Assembly: GCA_012861695.1 (NCBI GenBank)
Contig: JAAOOA010000060.1
Location: 8,954,454-9,018,453 of the forward strand
Reading direction: 5' to 3'
DNA length: 64,000 nucleotides
Source of the DNA: Trematomus loennbergii
Taxonomy: Eukaryota; Chordata; Actinopteri; Perciformes; Nototheniidae
Positions 1 to 12,131 of this stretch are shown piece after piece; the stretch's first letter is position 1, and each line of letters opens with the position of its first letter. The notes beneath the pieces were generated by a model. It saw nothing but the letters and a program-made list of their open reading frames with translations, made no database searches and was not told the origin of the DNA. A program made the translations under genes and the position numbers.

Positions 1-772
1 TATTTCTCAGAAATAAAGGAAGTCAAAAGTGGATAAAATTAATCCGGTTACAAATTCCTCCTTATACATTTTCTCTTATCCTTTGTCTTCTTTGCAAACA
101 TCTTGTAGGATTGCGTTTCACTAAAACACTTGTATTAGGTCCAACTTCATGCACACTTTGATGGTGAATTAAGGCTATGAAAAGACAAGCACCATTCTCT
201 TTCAAAACCATAATAACCGCCCCCGTCATCCAGCATACTGGAGGACTGCCCGCAAATTAAATGAGCACATTAATCACGATTACTCAAGTTGTCTTTAATG
301 TTGTGAAGTGTGCTATCCGACAAGCTCGGGAACTCCACACGCATTGAGAGCATATTGTCATCGCTGCCTCTTTCAAGTGTGAAATTACTATCAAATTGAG
401 GATGAGTTGTAAAACGGGCTGCATGTGTGGGCTGCTTGGCGGTGGTTCCAATGACTTCACATGTGTCATATCTCCTTCGGAAAAACCAGGCAAGCTTAAG
501 GGATGAAACATCCAAATCTGTGCTATAAAGGACGATTGTACAGATAATAATATCTATCATTAGCTTTTAAGTTTTATGAAATGATGCATAACCATGGCAG
601 ATAATCGCAACTTTCACAGTCTATTGATCTTTGTTCTATGGTCTGTTGATTGTGTCTGGCATGGTCTGTCAGCACCAATTAAAGGAGATCTTAAAGCTGC
701 CTTCACATGATGATCGGTAAAACATTGCTGGCTGAGTTGATGCTTTCTATGGTGAGAACGGTGCCGCACAAC
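1..772. other. No gene recognised
   Basis: I see only short reading frames without family resemblance, no splice-bounded exon and no terminal repeats. It is left flanking sequence to the first MITE. Confidence 0.5.
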
Positions 773-775
773 TAA

Positions 776-1906
776 TACCCCTTTCACACCAACGGTGTTT
801 CAGGGCCGGTTCGGTGCTGGTGCTTGAAAAGCACCGGGTTTTCCTGTTCACACCGCAGCGGAGCAGCGTCATAGCTCCGGAATCCGGTTCGTTTCGAGCA
901 CCAAAAAGTTGTCCGTCTAGAAGCAAGAACCGCATACGTCACGCTTACGTCGGAGGGGGGCGAGATTAACCTGAGCTATGGCAAATAAAAGTTGTAACAA
1001 GCAGTAGTGCTGAGCAAAGTGACTAGAACGCAACCAAACACTTGTTAAAAAAAACACACTTTATAAAGTCAGGCAACACTAACCAGGCTTCGTGTGATTC
1101 TGTTTATTTGTACCTTACTTTGACCATCCGTTCGCTGTTATTGATCATTGTGGAGAGCAGGCAGACGTTTTGTTTGTTATTATAGCAGCTATCGGATGGA
1201 ATCAATACATGGGCTGCACAGGTTGTCATGTCCGACTATCACAAGTAGAATCATAATGAAAAATACGCCGGTAAAAAGTGCCTGTAGAAAACGGCTTAGC
1301 AAGTAGTCAGTTTAGCTTCGGTTGCTATGCTAACATCACCCATGTTATACCAGAGAAACTTTCATAACAGCGTTGTGATGCCAAACAGCGTCAATTCAGA
1401 CTGACACCAAACAGCGTCAATTCAGACTGACACACATTCACTTAAGGGGAACTGGGGATATGTATCAGCTGCTTGTGTGACAGTCAGACAGTGAATACTT
1501 TAGAGCCATGTGAGCTAACCCGGAGCTAACGGGAGAATACACTCCCGTTGAAGAGCAGCCGGCCAGCACTGCAGCGGTCGGTAAATGCCGCTGAAACACA
1601 TTAATAAACAATGAACCACGGCACTCTGGAGAAAAGTATAAGGTGGAGAAGTCGTTATTTAATTTAATCTGGCTTCGTATGATTAAAAGCAACGCAGTCC
1701 CCGGCCCGCTGTTGTTGTGAGGTGAGCTCCGGCGTTGGGGAGAAAACTCAGCGACGTAAACTGTGACGTCATGACGCAGCAGCGGCAGCACCAGTCGGGC
1801 TCTGAGCGGTGTGAAAAGAGCCGGCGCTAAACCGAAGAACCGGTTCTGAACCAGAAAAGCTCTAGCACGGAGCTTGAACCGGAGTTGCGTTGGTGTGAAA
1901 GGGGCA
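776..1906. mobile_element. Non-autonomous PIF/Harbinger-like element (MITE)
   Basis: The ends are inverted copies of one another: the left begins TACCCCTTTCACACCAACG and the complement of the right end reads TGCCCCTTTCACACCAACG. Both sides are flanked by TAA (773-775 and 1907-1909), the 3-bp target duplication typical of PIF/Harbinger. The motif TTCACACC recurs just inside both ends. The roughly 1.13-kb interior has no transposase; the reading frame on the minus strand at 1465-1938 has no family features and is probably chance. The superfamily call rests on the TAA duplication and is inferred. Confidence 0.72.
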
Positions 1907-1909
1907 TAA

Positions 1910-2774
1910 GCGGAAGTACTACCAGTGGCAACAGTCATCGCTCAAAATTGTCGCTGAGCGCTGCACTCAACACTCAATTTATTAACCCTGACTTCAGCCT
2001 TAACCTAACCCTAACTGCCACTGACTTTTATAGGTGCAACCAACCAATAACACTTGTGTGAAACGGCAACAGGCGGGGTCACCATAGAAATTAAACCTTT
2101 CTTGCTGTTTTCATCGCAAGCCGTGTGACCTCGAGGCGAGCAAAAAGTGAATTGCGTATGGCAGCTTAATGCTATAAAATGCAATAATATTGTGATCTAA
2201 TCTAGACAACAGTGCTTCCAAAATGGTGGCAATAGTTGTTATGTTTGCTGTGGAATAACGACTGGCCGACACAGATTCCTGAGATCAGCCCTATCCTATC
2301 CACCTTGAACTGAAATGGTAACTGTTACCCTGGCTCTATTACCAAACTTTATGGCCCAATCTCAGTAATTGTGCATTTCCACTGCATGATACGAAGAGAC
2401 TCTACTCAACTTGACTCGCTGGTTTTATTCTAGATAGTACATTACATTGCATTACCACTGCAGAACATTCATTTTTCAATGACAATCGTCATTGGAATCC
2501 TCCCTTATGCAACATGGGACAGCCTGTACAAACTATTGTCCATAGTGAGCTCAATTAATTTTTCCTCAACTCAGATAAAAAAAGTAATAGCAGCCCGCGA
2601 ACCCTCACTAAACTATGCCCTTCAATTAATAATAATAAATCATTCATAGTGCTTTTCCTGGTGTTCAAAGCACTTAATTGACAAATGCAGATGTCTTTCT
2701 GTTTGGTTGCATATATGCTCAGGATAAATTACGTTTGTTTGCATAAACTATAGTGAACTATCTGACACTAGGGT
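1910..2774. other. No gene recognised
   Basis: Intergenic sequence. A short stretch near 2625-2680 (TTTTCCTGGTGTTCAAAGC) resembles the 3' tail of L2-type LINEs and recurs in similar form near 59230, but it is too short to call an element. Confidence 0.4.
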
Positions 2775-3018
2775 GATTTTGGTGAGATTATGACCCTCCT
2801 GGCCAAAGTTACAGAGGGGGTGCCAAATATGGCAGCCATAACAGTAGCTCTGCCAGATTCCGAAAGCCCCCTTTAATATAAGCCCAGATCAAATGCTTGT
2901 GTTTGCTTAAATTAGAGAGGAAAACTAACACAAGTTTGATTTTGGTGAAATGATGACCCTCCTGGCCAAAGCTTTAAATAATGCCAGCTATGCCAGATTT
3001 AGAAGCACTCCTTTAAAG
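2775..3018 (+). repeat. Imperfect direct repeat, two copies
   Basis: The segment starting GATTTTGGTGAGATTATGAC near 2775 is repeated from about 2938 as GATTTTGGTGAAATGATGAC. Both run through CCTCCTGGCCAAAG and on to a GCCAGATT..CCTTTA motif. The copies differ by substitutions and a gap, so this is an old local duplication. A 67-residue frame runs through the second copy, but nothing suggests it is coding. Confidence 0.6.
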
Positions 3019-3741
3019 GATTCAGCCAATTTTGTGTTGAAGATGAAGGCAGTTCAACACGGTGTTGCAAAAAAAAAAATCCCGCCTAAACTGAGTTGGA
3101 ATCCACAGTGGAAAATGCTTTACAGACAAGCAAAATCAACATCTGCTACTTAAAGTAATGAGGCTCATCATGATGTGGAAATGAGGCATACTGTTTTGTG
3201 GCTGCTTCTCGGTTCCAAAATGTCCCAAAAAAGGAACCTTGGAAGTGTTAAGTAATTAAATCAGTGTTTTAACGGTTAGGAATTCTGGATGTGTTCAAAA
3301 AACACATACAGGTGTTATGTATAAGATTGCCTTGTTTGTTTTGTTTACTGTAACTTAACAGCTGAAGTTCACACAACCATGACTGTTTATCTGTTTTTCA
3401 AATCCTTAACTTTGCTGTCATTTCAAATCCTGCCTTCCTCCCGGCCTTGCAATAAGCTTATTTGCATCACCTTGTCTTCTCAGCCCATCTCGTCTCCTGC
3501 AACTCATTCCCTCGATAGACGCACAGCATATATACAGCTTCACTCTCATTTGTTTTCCTTGTCTGATGTTGCCTTTTCATGACAAATATGGAACCTTCTG
3601 AACAATTCTGCCTGTATCTGTGTTGCTTTTAAGTTCAAGTCTGCTTGAACTAATGAACATTACAACAACAACAACTGTTCAAACACAATATGACATTGAA
3701 TGTCATTAAAAAAACGTGTTTGATATACTGATACATCACAT
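3019..3741. other. No gene recognised
   Basis: AT-rich intergenic sequence. A small pyrimidine-rich region lies around 3400-3560; no element ends or protein similarity are visible. Confidence 0.4.
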
Positions 3742-5910
3742 ATTTTTAATAGATAGATAGGTACTTTATTGATCCCAATTTGGGAAATATTTGTGTTGCA
3801 GCAGCATAAAAAACACAAGACAATGTACATAAGAGAAATTAAGACACAAGAATTAAACAGTACAGAATATTTCACAAATAGAAATAAAATAGCGTTAAAA
3901 AATAAAATATATTATATACATGTGGAAATAAATATTTCCAGTAACAAATATAATGCAGGATATTATTGTGCAAGAATGGATTATTCAATATGAAATAGAA
4001 CATGAATGTAAAGTGTACAGTGGGAGTTTAAGTCCAGATTTGTTGTACAGAGTTATTGCAGTGGGCAGGAATGTTTTCCTGTATCGGTCCTTGTGGAGCT
4101 GCAGCAGTCTGTTGGAGAAGGGGCTCCGCTGTCTGTCCAGCTGCAGGTGGAGAGGGGGTGGGGTTATCCATGATGGACAACAGCCTGTTCAGTGTCCTCC
4201 ACAGCTTCAGAGGGGTCCAGCTTGATGCCGATGACAGACCCAGCATTCCAGATCAGTTTATTGATCCTGCTGGTGTCACCGGCTCTGATGCTGCCCCCCC
4301 AGCAGACCGCAGCAAAGAAGAGTGCACTGGCCACAACAGACAGGTAGAAGATCTCCAGCATCTTGCTGCACACGTTGAAGGATCTCAGCTTCCTGAGGAA
4401 ATAGAGTCTGCTCATCCCCTTCTTGTACACAGCATCAGTGTTGATCCTCCAGTTCAGACCGTTGTCTAAGTGCACTCCCAGGTACTTGTAGTCGTCCACA
4501 ACAGCCACATCCTCTCCCAGAATGCACAGGGGCTGTGGAGACGTCCTCTTCCTCCTGAAATCAATGACCATCTCTCTGGTCTTGGCCACATTCAGCAGCA
4601 GATGATTTCTTCCAGTCCACTCAACAAAATCACCCACCAGCGCTCTGTACTCCTCCTCCCGTCCATCCCTTATACACCCCACTGTAGAGTCATCCGAAAA
4701 CTTCTGCAGGTGGCATGACTCAGAGTTGTATTTAAAGTCTGAGGTGTATAAGGTGAACAGGAAAGGAGACAGCACAGTCCCCTGAGGGGCTCCTGTACTA
4801 CCAACCACCACATCAGACAGCACACTGCCCAGCCGGACGTACTGTGGTCTGTCCGTGAGGTAGTTGGTAATCCAGGAGATGGTGGACGAGTTTACCCTCA
4901 TAGCCTGCAGCTTGTCACTCAGTAGCCGTGGCTGGATCGTGTTGAATGCACTGGAGAAATCAGCAAAGGTGATTCTCACAGTGCAACCCGATCCATCCAG
5001 GTATGAGTGAGCACGCTGCAGCAGGTAAATAATAGCATTGTCCACCCCCAGTTGAGGCTGGTAGGCAAATTGCAGAGGGTCTAGAAATGATCTCACCTGT
5101 GGTCTGAGATGGGCCAAGACCATTCTCTCCAGCACCTTCATCACATGAGATGTGAGAGCTACTGGGCGATAGTCATTGAGCCCAGAAGGAGTCGTCTTTT
5201 TAGGGACCGGAACAACGCAGGACATCTTCCACAGAACCGGGATGGTCTCCAGGTGCAGGCTCAGGTTGAACAGGTGTTGGAGAACAGGAGACATCTGGTG
5301 GGCACAGGTCCTCAGGAACCTGGGGCTAATACCATCCGGGCCTGCAGCCTTGCCTTGGTGGAGTTTTTCCAGCTGTCTCTGCACCTGTCCTGTACTCACA
5401 GTGCAGCTGGGGAGGGGGGGCTTGATGTCTCAGTGGAGGGGAGGCACATCAAAGGTGTGGTGGTAAACGTCCAGAGTGCCCGGCAGGGGGGATGGAGGAG
5501 GGGGGGGGGGGGGTCAAAGACATAGGGAACAGAGGGGGGATGCTGAAGCCAGGCTGAGTGGAGGAGGTGAGGTGTGAAGTGGAGGAGACAGCGGCGGGCG
5601 GAGAACTGATTCTATTGAAAAAGGTGTTCAGCTTGTTGGCCCTCTCCAGGGTGCCCACTGTCAGTCTGTCTCTCCCTTTGAACCCATTGATGCAATTCAT
5701 CCAGTCCAGACATCCCTGCTATTGTTCTGCTGGAGCTTGGCCTCCAGCTTGTCCCTCAGCTCGTGCTGGATATTCCTCAGCAGAGATTTGTCCCCAGACT
5801 TGAAAGCTTCCTTTTTCTTATTTAAAAGTGTTTTCAGGTCACTTGTAATCCAGGGTTTATTGTTTGGGAAACCGTTAACAATTGTTGCCGGCAGTGTTGT
5901 TGACTGTATC
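3742..5910 (-). mobile_element. 5'-truncated Rex1/CR1-like LINE
   Basis: A non-LTR retrotransposon on the minus strand. Its 3' end is the short repeat tail TAGATAGATAG and an AATAAA-containing segment near 3745-3780. The body is a broken reverse transcriptase (4164-5399), then linker sequence up to about 5910, where a PNNKPWITSDLK motif precedes the RT; the endonuclease is missing. The 5' boundary is estimated from where LINE-like coding stops. 5' truncation is the usual result of incomplete target-primed reverse transcription. Rex1 is my best family match; another CR1/L2-group clade is possible. Confidence 0.82.
4164..5399 (-). pseudogene. Reverse transcriptase of Rex1-like LINE, frameshifted
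   Basis: An open frame of 411 codons covering most of a non-LTR RT. Visible motifs in order: KAAGPDGISPRFL near residue 17, NDYRPVALTSHVMKVLERMV, motif A as FADFSSAFNTIQP, motif B as STGAPQGTVLSPFLFTLY, and motif C as KFSDDSTVG, where most relatives have YADD or FADD. The 3' part carries KYLGVHLDN and KGMSRLYFLRKLRSFNVCS, characteristic of the Rex1 group. Near 4210-4230 the frame breaks: the expected continuation (LWRTLNRLLSIMDN) is read in another frame at 4028-4246. With that break and no endonuclease, the copy cannot be autonomous. Confidence 0.85.
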
Positions 5911-6429
5911 ACCCTCATTGGCCAAAATATTATATTTTCAAAAAAGTGGGAAAATAGTGTGAAATTAAAGTGGTTGCCAATTAACAAATCCAACCGACAG
6001 CAGAATGGATTAAAATCTGATGCACAACTTTCAGCTCTGTTTTGGTCTCCACCAACTTCCAAACAAAACTCAAAAAATGATCAACCTCTTAAGGAGATAT
6101 ATACATGTTCACCAGCTGTCTGTGCATACATTGTGTTTTGTGTCTGAAGGAGAGATTCATTTTAGGGGTGGTGTGATTGCATAATACATTTAATGGAAAG
6201 ACGCAATCAATTGTGAAACACATGACTTTCTTATAGAGGGCGAAATTGGAAGCAATTATTTACCTGGATCAAAACATTTGAGCTTGTATCCTGAGGCAGT
6301 ATGAGTCACATCATCAGAGTTGATATAAACCAGAAATAAATATAAGAAAGAACTAGAGTTCCAAATTGTTAAAGGCCATCTAAACACACCGGTAGAAGTT
6401 GATTTGTTAGTACTGGTTGTATTGGACAC
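5911..6429. other. No gene recognised
   Basis: AT-rich spacer between the LINE and the next MITE. No convincing coding or terminal-repeat signal. Confidence 0.4.
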
Positions 6430-6432
6430 TAA

Positions 6433-7001
6433 CGGGCCGTCTCCACGGCAGCGTTAAAAAATCTTGAAACGCTTCTGCCCATTCACTTTGAATGGGGTGA
6501 CGTCACTTTTTTTCGCTTTCGCCGAAATGCATTGTGGGCAGGCGAGCGGAGATTCTCAGGATTTTCAAGATCCAAAGTTGAACAATGTTCAACTTTTGAA
6601 GCTGAGGAGGAAGCGTCAGCCAATCAAATCCCGTGTACGCAAATCTGACAGTTCAAGCTCTAGCCAATCAAACGGCGTGTATGCTGGGAGAGAAATACCG
6701 CAGGTCATTTCCTCATATTCCAAAACATGGAGGAGAAATTAGCGGTAGCGAATCAATCACCCGGTGCTTTATGACCAGACCTACCGGGATATAAACCGGA
6801 GGAGCCAGGCATGGAGGGAGGTGGCAGAGACAGTGGTAGGTTTTCGCCTGTTTTGGGGAGTTTATATCCAGTTTACTTCGGGCTTTTTTGCTTCGTATGT
6901 CGCGGGCGGGAGATTCATGTGATTGGTTGCTCGCAAAAAATCCTCAAGCTTCAGATACGCCCACCTCCAAGATTTTTTTAACGCTGCCGTGGAGACGGCC
7001 G
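6433..7001. mobile_element. PIF/Harbinger-like MITE with about 32-bp TIRs
   Basis: The left end GGCCGTCTCCACGGCAGCGT continues to TTAAAAAATCTT. The right end is its inverted copy, with one or two indels (an extra G at the left tip, one extra A in the A-run). TAA flanks both sides at 6430-6432 and 7002-7004, consistent with a PIF/Harbinger 3-bp duplication. The 569-bp body contains no transposase. The TIRs are about 94% alike, so the insertion is fairly young. Confidence 0.78.
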
Positions 7002-7004
7002 TAA

Positions 7005-8529
7005 ACGAAACCATGAGCTTGATCACCCACTCACTTAGACTCACAAACCACTAGTTTCCATAGGGACCAATCAGCCAATTTACTTTCTTCCTATAACCTC
7101 AGTGAATAAAACTAACTGACCGAGTAACTAACTGAAGACACGTCCCTTTGTCCTGGTGTGTTGTTTTGTGCCTGTGTGTTTGTGTGTGTGAGGGTGTATT
7201 CATACCTAAGAGGGTTAAGCCTGTAATGAAAGTCTTTTGTATTAGTTAATGAGGACCAAAGTACTTAGACAAATTTAACAGACAGTTGCTATAATTAATA
7301 ATTAGCCCCTGCTTAAGCAGTTGGGCAGGGAATCTTTTTATTGTGTGTGTGCAGTGTGTGTGAACGTCTTGAGCTTTGATCACTCCATCCATAGTGAATA
7401 TTGTGACTGTGACGTGTGTCTACTTCACGCTGTTAGGATTGCACTAGGGGTGCTTCAGGCTCCATCAGTTTCTTTCTTCCTCCAGAAGTTCTGCTGTCTA
7501 TTTCAGGTCACATGCTTTGCTTGTTTTGACAGGGCCAATCTGTAGGCATCAAGAGACAATCACAAACAAATAAACTTGGACTGCCAATGGGCATGTGTGT
7601 AAGTGCGAACATTTCTGTCCTTGCACTGAAAAACAAATCCGACAAATCTATATGGCATCCATTGACACTGCTATTACGGTATCATCAGCTATTTCCATTT
7701 TGGATATTATTTTCCCTCTTCCTGTGTTCTTTCCTCATAGCATTTTAATAATAAAGAATTGCCATTGTTTTGTGCCATGCCATTGTTTTGGACCGATGGC
7801 CCATTTGCTCATTCACAGAAACACATACAGTATATAATTGCGTAAATAAGACCACGTTTGTATGGAACGAAATAGGGCAAGGGAAGGGAAGAAGTGTTTA
7901 TGCAAACAATCTGTGCTGCTCTTTCAATACATTTAATAATGTACTGTATGGGGTTAATTTCACTCGTACATAATTTGCTTTCAAAAGCTTGCATTTGCAT
8001 ACAGGCTTGAGGGAGCAAGGGCGTGAATTAAAACATGTGTGAATGTGAGCATTGCTCAACGCTTCCCACCATACATCCATGCCTTTTCCTAGAGTCCTAG
8101 ACCATTCACACAAACACAATCATTCACACTTTCACACATTGGCTCATGTACCTCGATAAGGGCCTTGGGGATTATCACCTATAGAGTGGCAAACTTTGAA
8201 TTATTAATGAATATGAAAAAGTGATGGCTGAAATGTTTCTCTGTAACTTTTTACTTAAACTTATCTGTCACATGAAGCAATACTTAGTACATTATTAATC
8301 ACAGGGCTCTGGCTTTGACCTCCGCTCTTCTTACTTCACTTCACTTTTTGGTCTAAAGGGTAATGAGTAAATTAGTAGTTAGCTTGAATATCGACAAAGG
8401 ATCACAAAAGTTTTATCTCAACCTATATTATTATATGTTATTACACGGCTCAGTTGAATAATTGAGGCGGATTGGCAATTTGGATGTTCCAAAGGTTGTT
8501 AATTTTCGCCAACAGTCAGGATCCTAATC
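7005..8529. other. No gene recognised
   Basis: Unique-looking AT-rich sequence with GT-rich patches near 7150-7200. No exon, TIR or LINE motif was found. Confidence 0.4.
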
Positions 8530-8531
8530 TA

Positions 8532-8941
8532 CGGAGTCCCTAAAGGGACATGGAAAAATGTTTTTAAAAAAGAGAGAGAAAAAAACGGGTTAGTTTCTCG
8601 TGCGCACAAGAAAGTATCTCGTGCTCTTCTCAGAGTCTGAGTTACACGTCCCGCTGCCTCCTGGAGTGACCGCAGGCTGCTACGTTTTAAACCACTGGCC
8701 GAAATGTCCTTTAAATTAAGTCTGAGTTCGAAATATATCTCAAATAATGTATGCACTGTCATTTCCCCACGGAAACATAACAGTCTGCAATGAAATGGTT
8801 GTCTCCTGTGTGCTCCACCTCCTCCATGGCGCACCTGTAACTTAAATTTTTAAAAAAAAAAATAAGTCGGGATAACGGGTTAGGTTCTGGTGAGAACCCG
8901 TTATCCCGACTTTTTTTTTTCATGTCTCTTTAGGGGCTCCG
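8532..8941. mobile_element. TA-flanked MITE (Tc1/mariner-like by duplication)
   Basis: The left end begins CGGAGTCCCTAAAGGGACAT and the right end is the inverted form CGGAGCCCCTAAAGAGACAT. A TA dinucleotide borders each side (8530-8531 and 8942-8943). The length is 410 bp with no transposase. A perfect internal hairpin sits against the right end. The TA flank fits Tc1/mariner or another TA-targeting group, but the terminal motif does not identify a family for me. Confidence 0.65.
8864..8912. repeat. Perfect 18-bp-arm hairpin inside the MITE
   Basis: AAGTCGGGATAACGGGTT (8864-8881) pairs exactly with its inverse at 8895-8912 across a 13-nt spacer. An A-run outside the left arm and a T-run outside the right arm extend the stem further. 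Partial copies of ACGGGTTAG near 8585 suggest the stem sequence is related to the MITE left half. Confidence 0.85.
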
Positions 8942-8943
8942 TA

Positions 8944-11007
8944 TTAATCACCATGTTGGTGTACTCTTTTCATTACTGACCACCTCGCTGCACATTATCC
9001 CTTACATATATTATTTGTTGATTTTTATATATATTTGTAATCTGAATCTTTAAAGTAACTATAGCTGTCGAAGCAGAAAAAGGAGACACTAAAGAAGATT
9101 AAAACTGCCTAAAAATTGTAATAATGTACAGTTCTTGCATAAATGTACTAACGTCAAGACTAAGTGAAATGTCACAGACAGTAAGCCATTGTTCTTGTTT
9201 CGTACCCTGTTTAACTTGTCATTTTGGCACATTATTCCTGATCTCATTAATTAAGGCACATAATGTGAGTACAATGTTATTATGACTGAAAGGAATGATG
9301 GCTAAAAACTATATAAGGGGACCCACACTGTTTTGAATTACCGTTTTTTCAAATCAACAATCCTAAAAGCTCTCTAAATGATAAAAACAAGATTTGATGA
9401 CTCGTTAGTCTCTTATACCTTGACCTTTTTTCTGCTGCTAGCCTTGTGCACACACACACACACACGCACGGACACGCACACGCACACGCACACACAGAGA
9501 TGATGAGATAAGGCCCTGGTCCTGGACCACATTGTGAGGCCTTGTAGAGACAGGAGAGTTCCATTAGCTAAAGCAGCCGAGCATGGCCTCTGCTGGCTCA
9601 TCACTATCTGCCACCCCATCTAGTCAGAAGTCTGGAGAGAGAGCAAGAGAAAAAGAGAGAGAGGATGAGGCGCATAGAGAATGAAAGTGGGGAAAGAAAC
9701 GGCAATAAGAGAAGTTATAAGGAGGGAAAGAGAAACGGGAAGGAGGGAGATAAAAGAGAGGTAGACGGAAATAAATCCCCAGTCATTCACACATCACAGT
9801 CTATTTGGTCAGCGGATGATTAGTCAGCATACACGGTACAAAAGAGCTGAGGGACCAATATATTTACCATTAAAGCAGTGGTTTCATGTTTCATTGTGAT
9901 TTACGGAGGTTTAAATAGCATATCATTCCCCAGTTACTTACCATATTGTTATCAATATATCAATGCTATTGCACTCTTATTGGAATCTAACTAGATATAT
10001 AGAACAATTACTCACGGCGCTACAGGGCTTATTCTCGGGATGCTCATCAAGCTGGAGTTGATTAAGTTACAGAATGTGTTTGCCTGACTGTTTGTCCATC
10101 TGCTTCCAGAACAATTAAGCACATGCCTCAGTTTCCTCTCCTTACCTTTCCTCTCCTCTCCGGTCCTTTCCTCTCCTCCCCCATCTTGTGTTTGGTATCC
10201 TCCTGGGAGCTAACTTCTCTACCTCCCTCATTTCGCTCCCTCTCCTCCTTTCCTTTAATTCCCTGCCTGCGGAACACTGAGAAAAGTGCTGATGAACAAT
10301 TAAACATGGTCCTTCCCCAGGGAGCCAAGGTCACTTGTGTGTGTGCGCGCATTTGTGGGTGGGAAGTAAGTGCAACAAACGTGTATGTGTGTGTGTGAGA
10401 TAAAGAGAGAGAAAGACTTCGCAGTGGTACAGATATATGCCAGACAGAGGGTAAAAAGCTGTATAATGTTATACAGTTGGTGTAGGCGTTAGAGCACTGG
10501 TGCTGAGAATATATGTTGTCCATATCACTGACCGGTCAGTGAAAGATGCAGAACTGATAATTTATAATGCATGAAGTGTCATTGTGTAAGCCTTGAAGGT
10601 AAATCAATGATCATTCCTGTTACTGCACTTCAGGATAATATGTATTACATTTGAATGCATACCATGTGTACAGTACAAGCTAATCGTAGCACTACTGGAT
10701 CAATTGTTTCTTATATGTTTAAGACCTTTTGACTTCTCATGACAGGGATGCAAATTGTTATGTACCATTGTTTTGGCTTGAAGTTGAGGGAGGTGAGACA
10801 AGAATATTAATTTCAGACTTAAAGTCTTTAGTTGCATAAATGTACCAATTATAGCAGCATTCTTCTATAGATGGCAATGTTGGACTTTCAGTTGGTTCAG
10901 CACTCGTCCAAGTTCAAATATTTCCTCTTGCAATGGAGCTTGACAAAGCCATTAAAGGCTCTGAGGTTGAATCCTAGTGACTTTTGTGACCCCTAAATGT
11001 TTCTCTA
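8944..11007. other. Gene-free stretch with simple repeats
   Basis: It contains an imperfect CA tract at about 9449-9497, purine-rich sequence at 9630-9770, and a pyrimidine-rich block at 10130-10260. A compact unique-looking segment near 10255-10330 could be conserved sequence but shows no coding signal. Confidence 0.4.
9449..9497. repeat. Imperfect (CA)n microsatellite
   Basis: CACA repeats interrupted by CACG steps; read on the minus strand they give spurious Val/Cys frames. Confidence 0.85.
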
Positions 11008-11015
11008 TCGCCACT

Positions 11016-12123
11016 CAGGGGCGTCGTTGTGGGGGGACAAGTGGGACTGACTGACTGTCCGGGGCCCCTCTCACCCCTCACAAAAGGAGGAAAATGGTTT
11101 AGTCCTCCCCGCACTAGTTGTCCTTAAGCCCCGCCTCCCAGCCGCTGCGTCTCAGCCGCTCTCGGCTCTGTCACATGAATGCAGGAGGGAAAATAACTCT
11201 CTGTTTTCGGCTTTAAGCGCATTTTAAAACGTTTAGGATTTAATGATATAAATAAGGGCTCTTCAAGTGTTCATACTGGAAAGTTGATTTACCTAAAGAA
11301 AAAATATTATAAGATTTACGGACGTCTCTTTCCCAATGTAATTCAATGAGAATTTGCTTCAGCGCCTGGCTAACTTCCTGAGTGGCTTGCTCTAAAAGTA
11401 GATAATTCAAAGAAGTAGAGTGTCAGCTAATGATTCTGCTCACAAGAAGACCCGTCAAATTTACTGGGGAATGAACTCCAATATCATCATATCATCAGTT
11501 TCATCAGTAAGATACATTAGAGTTTGAAGTTAGACATTATCCATATTTTTTTCAATAACTGCAAGATCAATCATATTATCCAAAGCATAACTTGTAAAAA
11601 TTGTTCAGCTTTCTAAAGTTTTAATTATTTAGCTTGTTGGCATATATGCTTTCTGATTTTTTGTGTGTTATTGTTTATGCAAATAAACATGGCTTGTGAA
11701 GTCTTGTTCAGCTGTCTGTTTTATGCAGTAAGCACTCTCTCAATGTAGTGGTTAGAAAACTAAGATGGTGTTTTTTTTGTTGTTGTCTTATACCTTGGGA
11801 ATGATAAATACTTAAATAAACACGAAGAATGCATGATACTCCAAGCAAACCTAATTTAACCATAGTAAAGTAATTGTAAACTACAGTATGTTGAAGAAAG
11901 AGGGTTGAAATGTGCATAGATTATTGTTACTATTTATACCTTAGTTCTACTTTAGCTCATTTGTGACTTCCCTGATAACCGCTTCCGATTCATGTGTACA
12001 GTTGTTGGCTCAGTCATTTGTAAATACATTTTAAAAGGTGCATTAGAGACATGGATCAAGAGAGGAAGGGGGCCCACAGAGACAGCTTGTGTATAGGGCC
12101 CGGAGTTTTGAGCTATGCCCCTG
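11016..12123. mobile_element. Non-autonomous hAT element, perfect 8-bp TSD
   Basis: The left tip is CAGGGGCGTCG and the right tip, inverted, is CAGGGGCATAGC. The exact 8-bp duplication TCGCCACT stands at 11008-11015 and 12124-12131. The CAGGGG tip plus an 8-bp duplication defines hAT. The 1.1-kb interior has no transposase; GGGCCC-containing sequence lies near both ends. The perfect duplication argues for a fairly recent insertion. Confidence 0.88.
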
Positions 12124-12131
12124 TCGCCACT

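Noticed and set aside
1465..1938. 157-codon frame on the minus strand
   Set aside because: It lies in a Harbinger-like MITE, crosses its right end and shows no family features.
2625..2680. L2-like 3' tail scrap, with a similar one near 59230
   Set aside because: About 25 bp of similarity only; no adjoining LINE coding sequence.
10128..10523. 131-codon frame on the minus strand
   Set aside because: Low-complexity Ser/Leu/His and Arg/Glu runs from simple repeats; no domain.
10950..10985. GGTTGAATCC resembling a tRNA/SINE B box
   Set aside because: No A box at proper spacing and no SINE body or tail; a similar isolated motif near 48240 was dismissed for the same reason.
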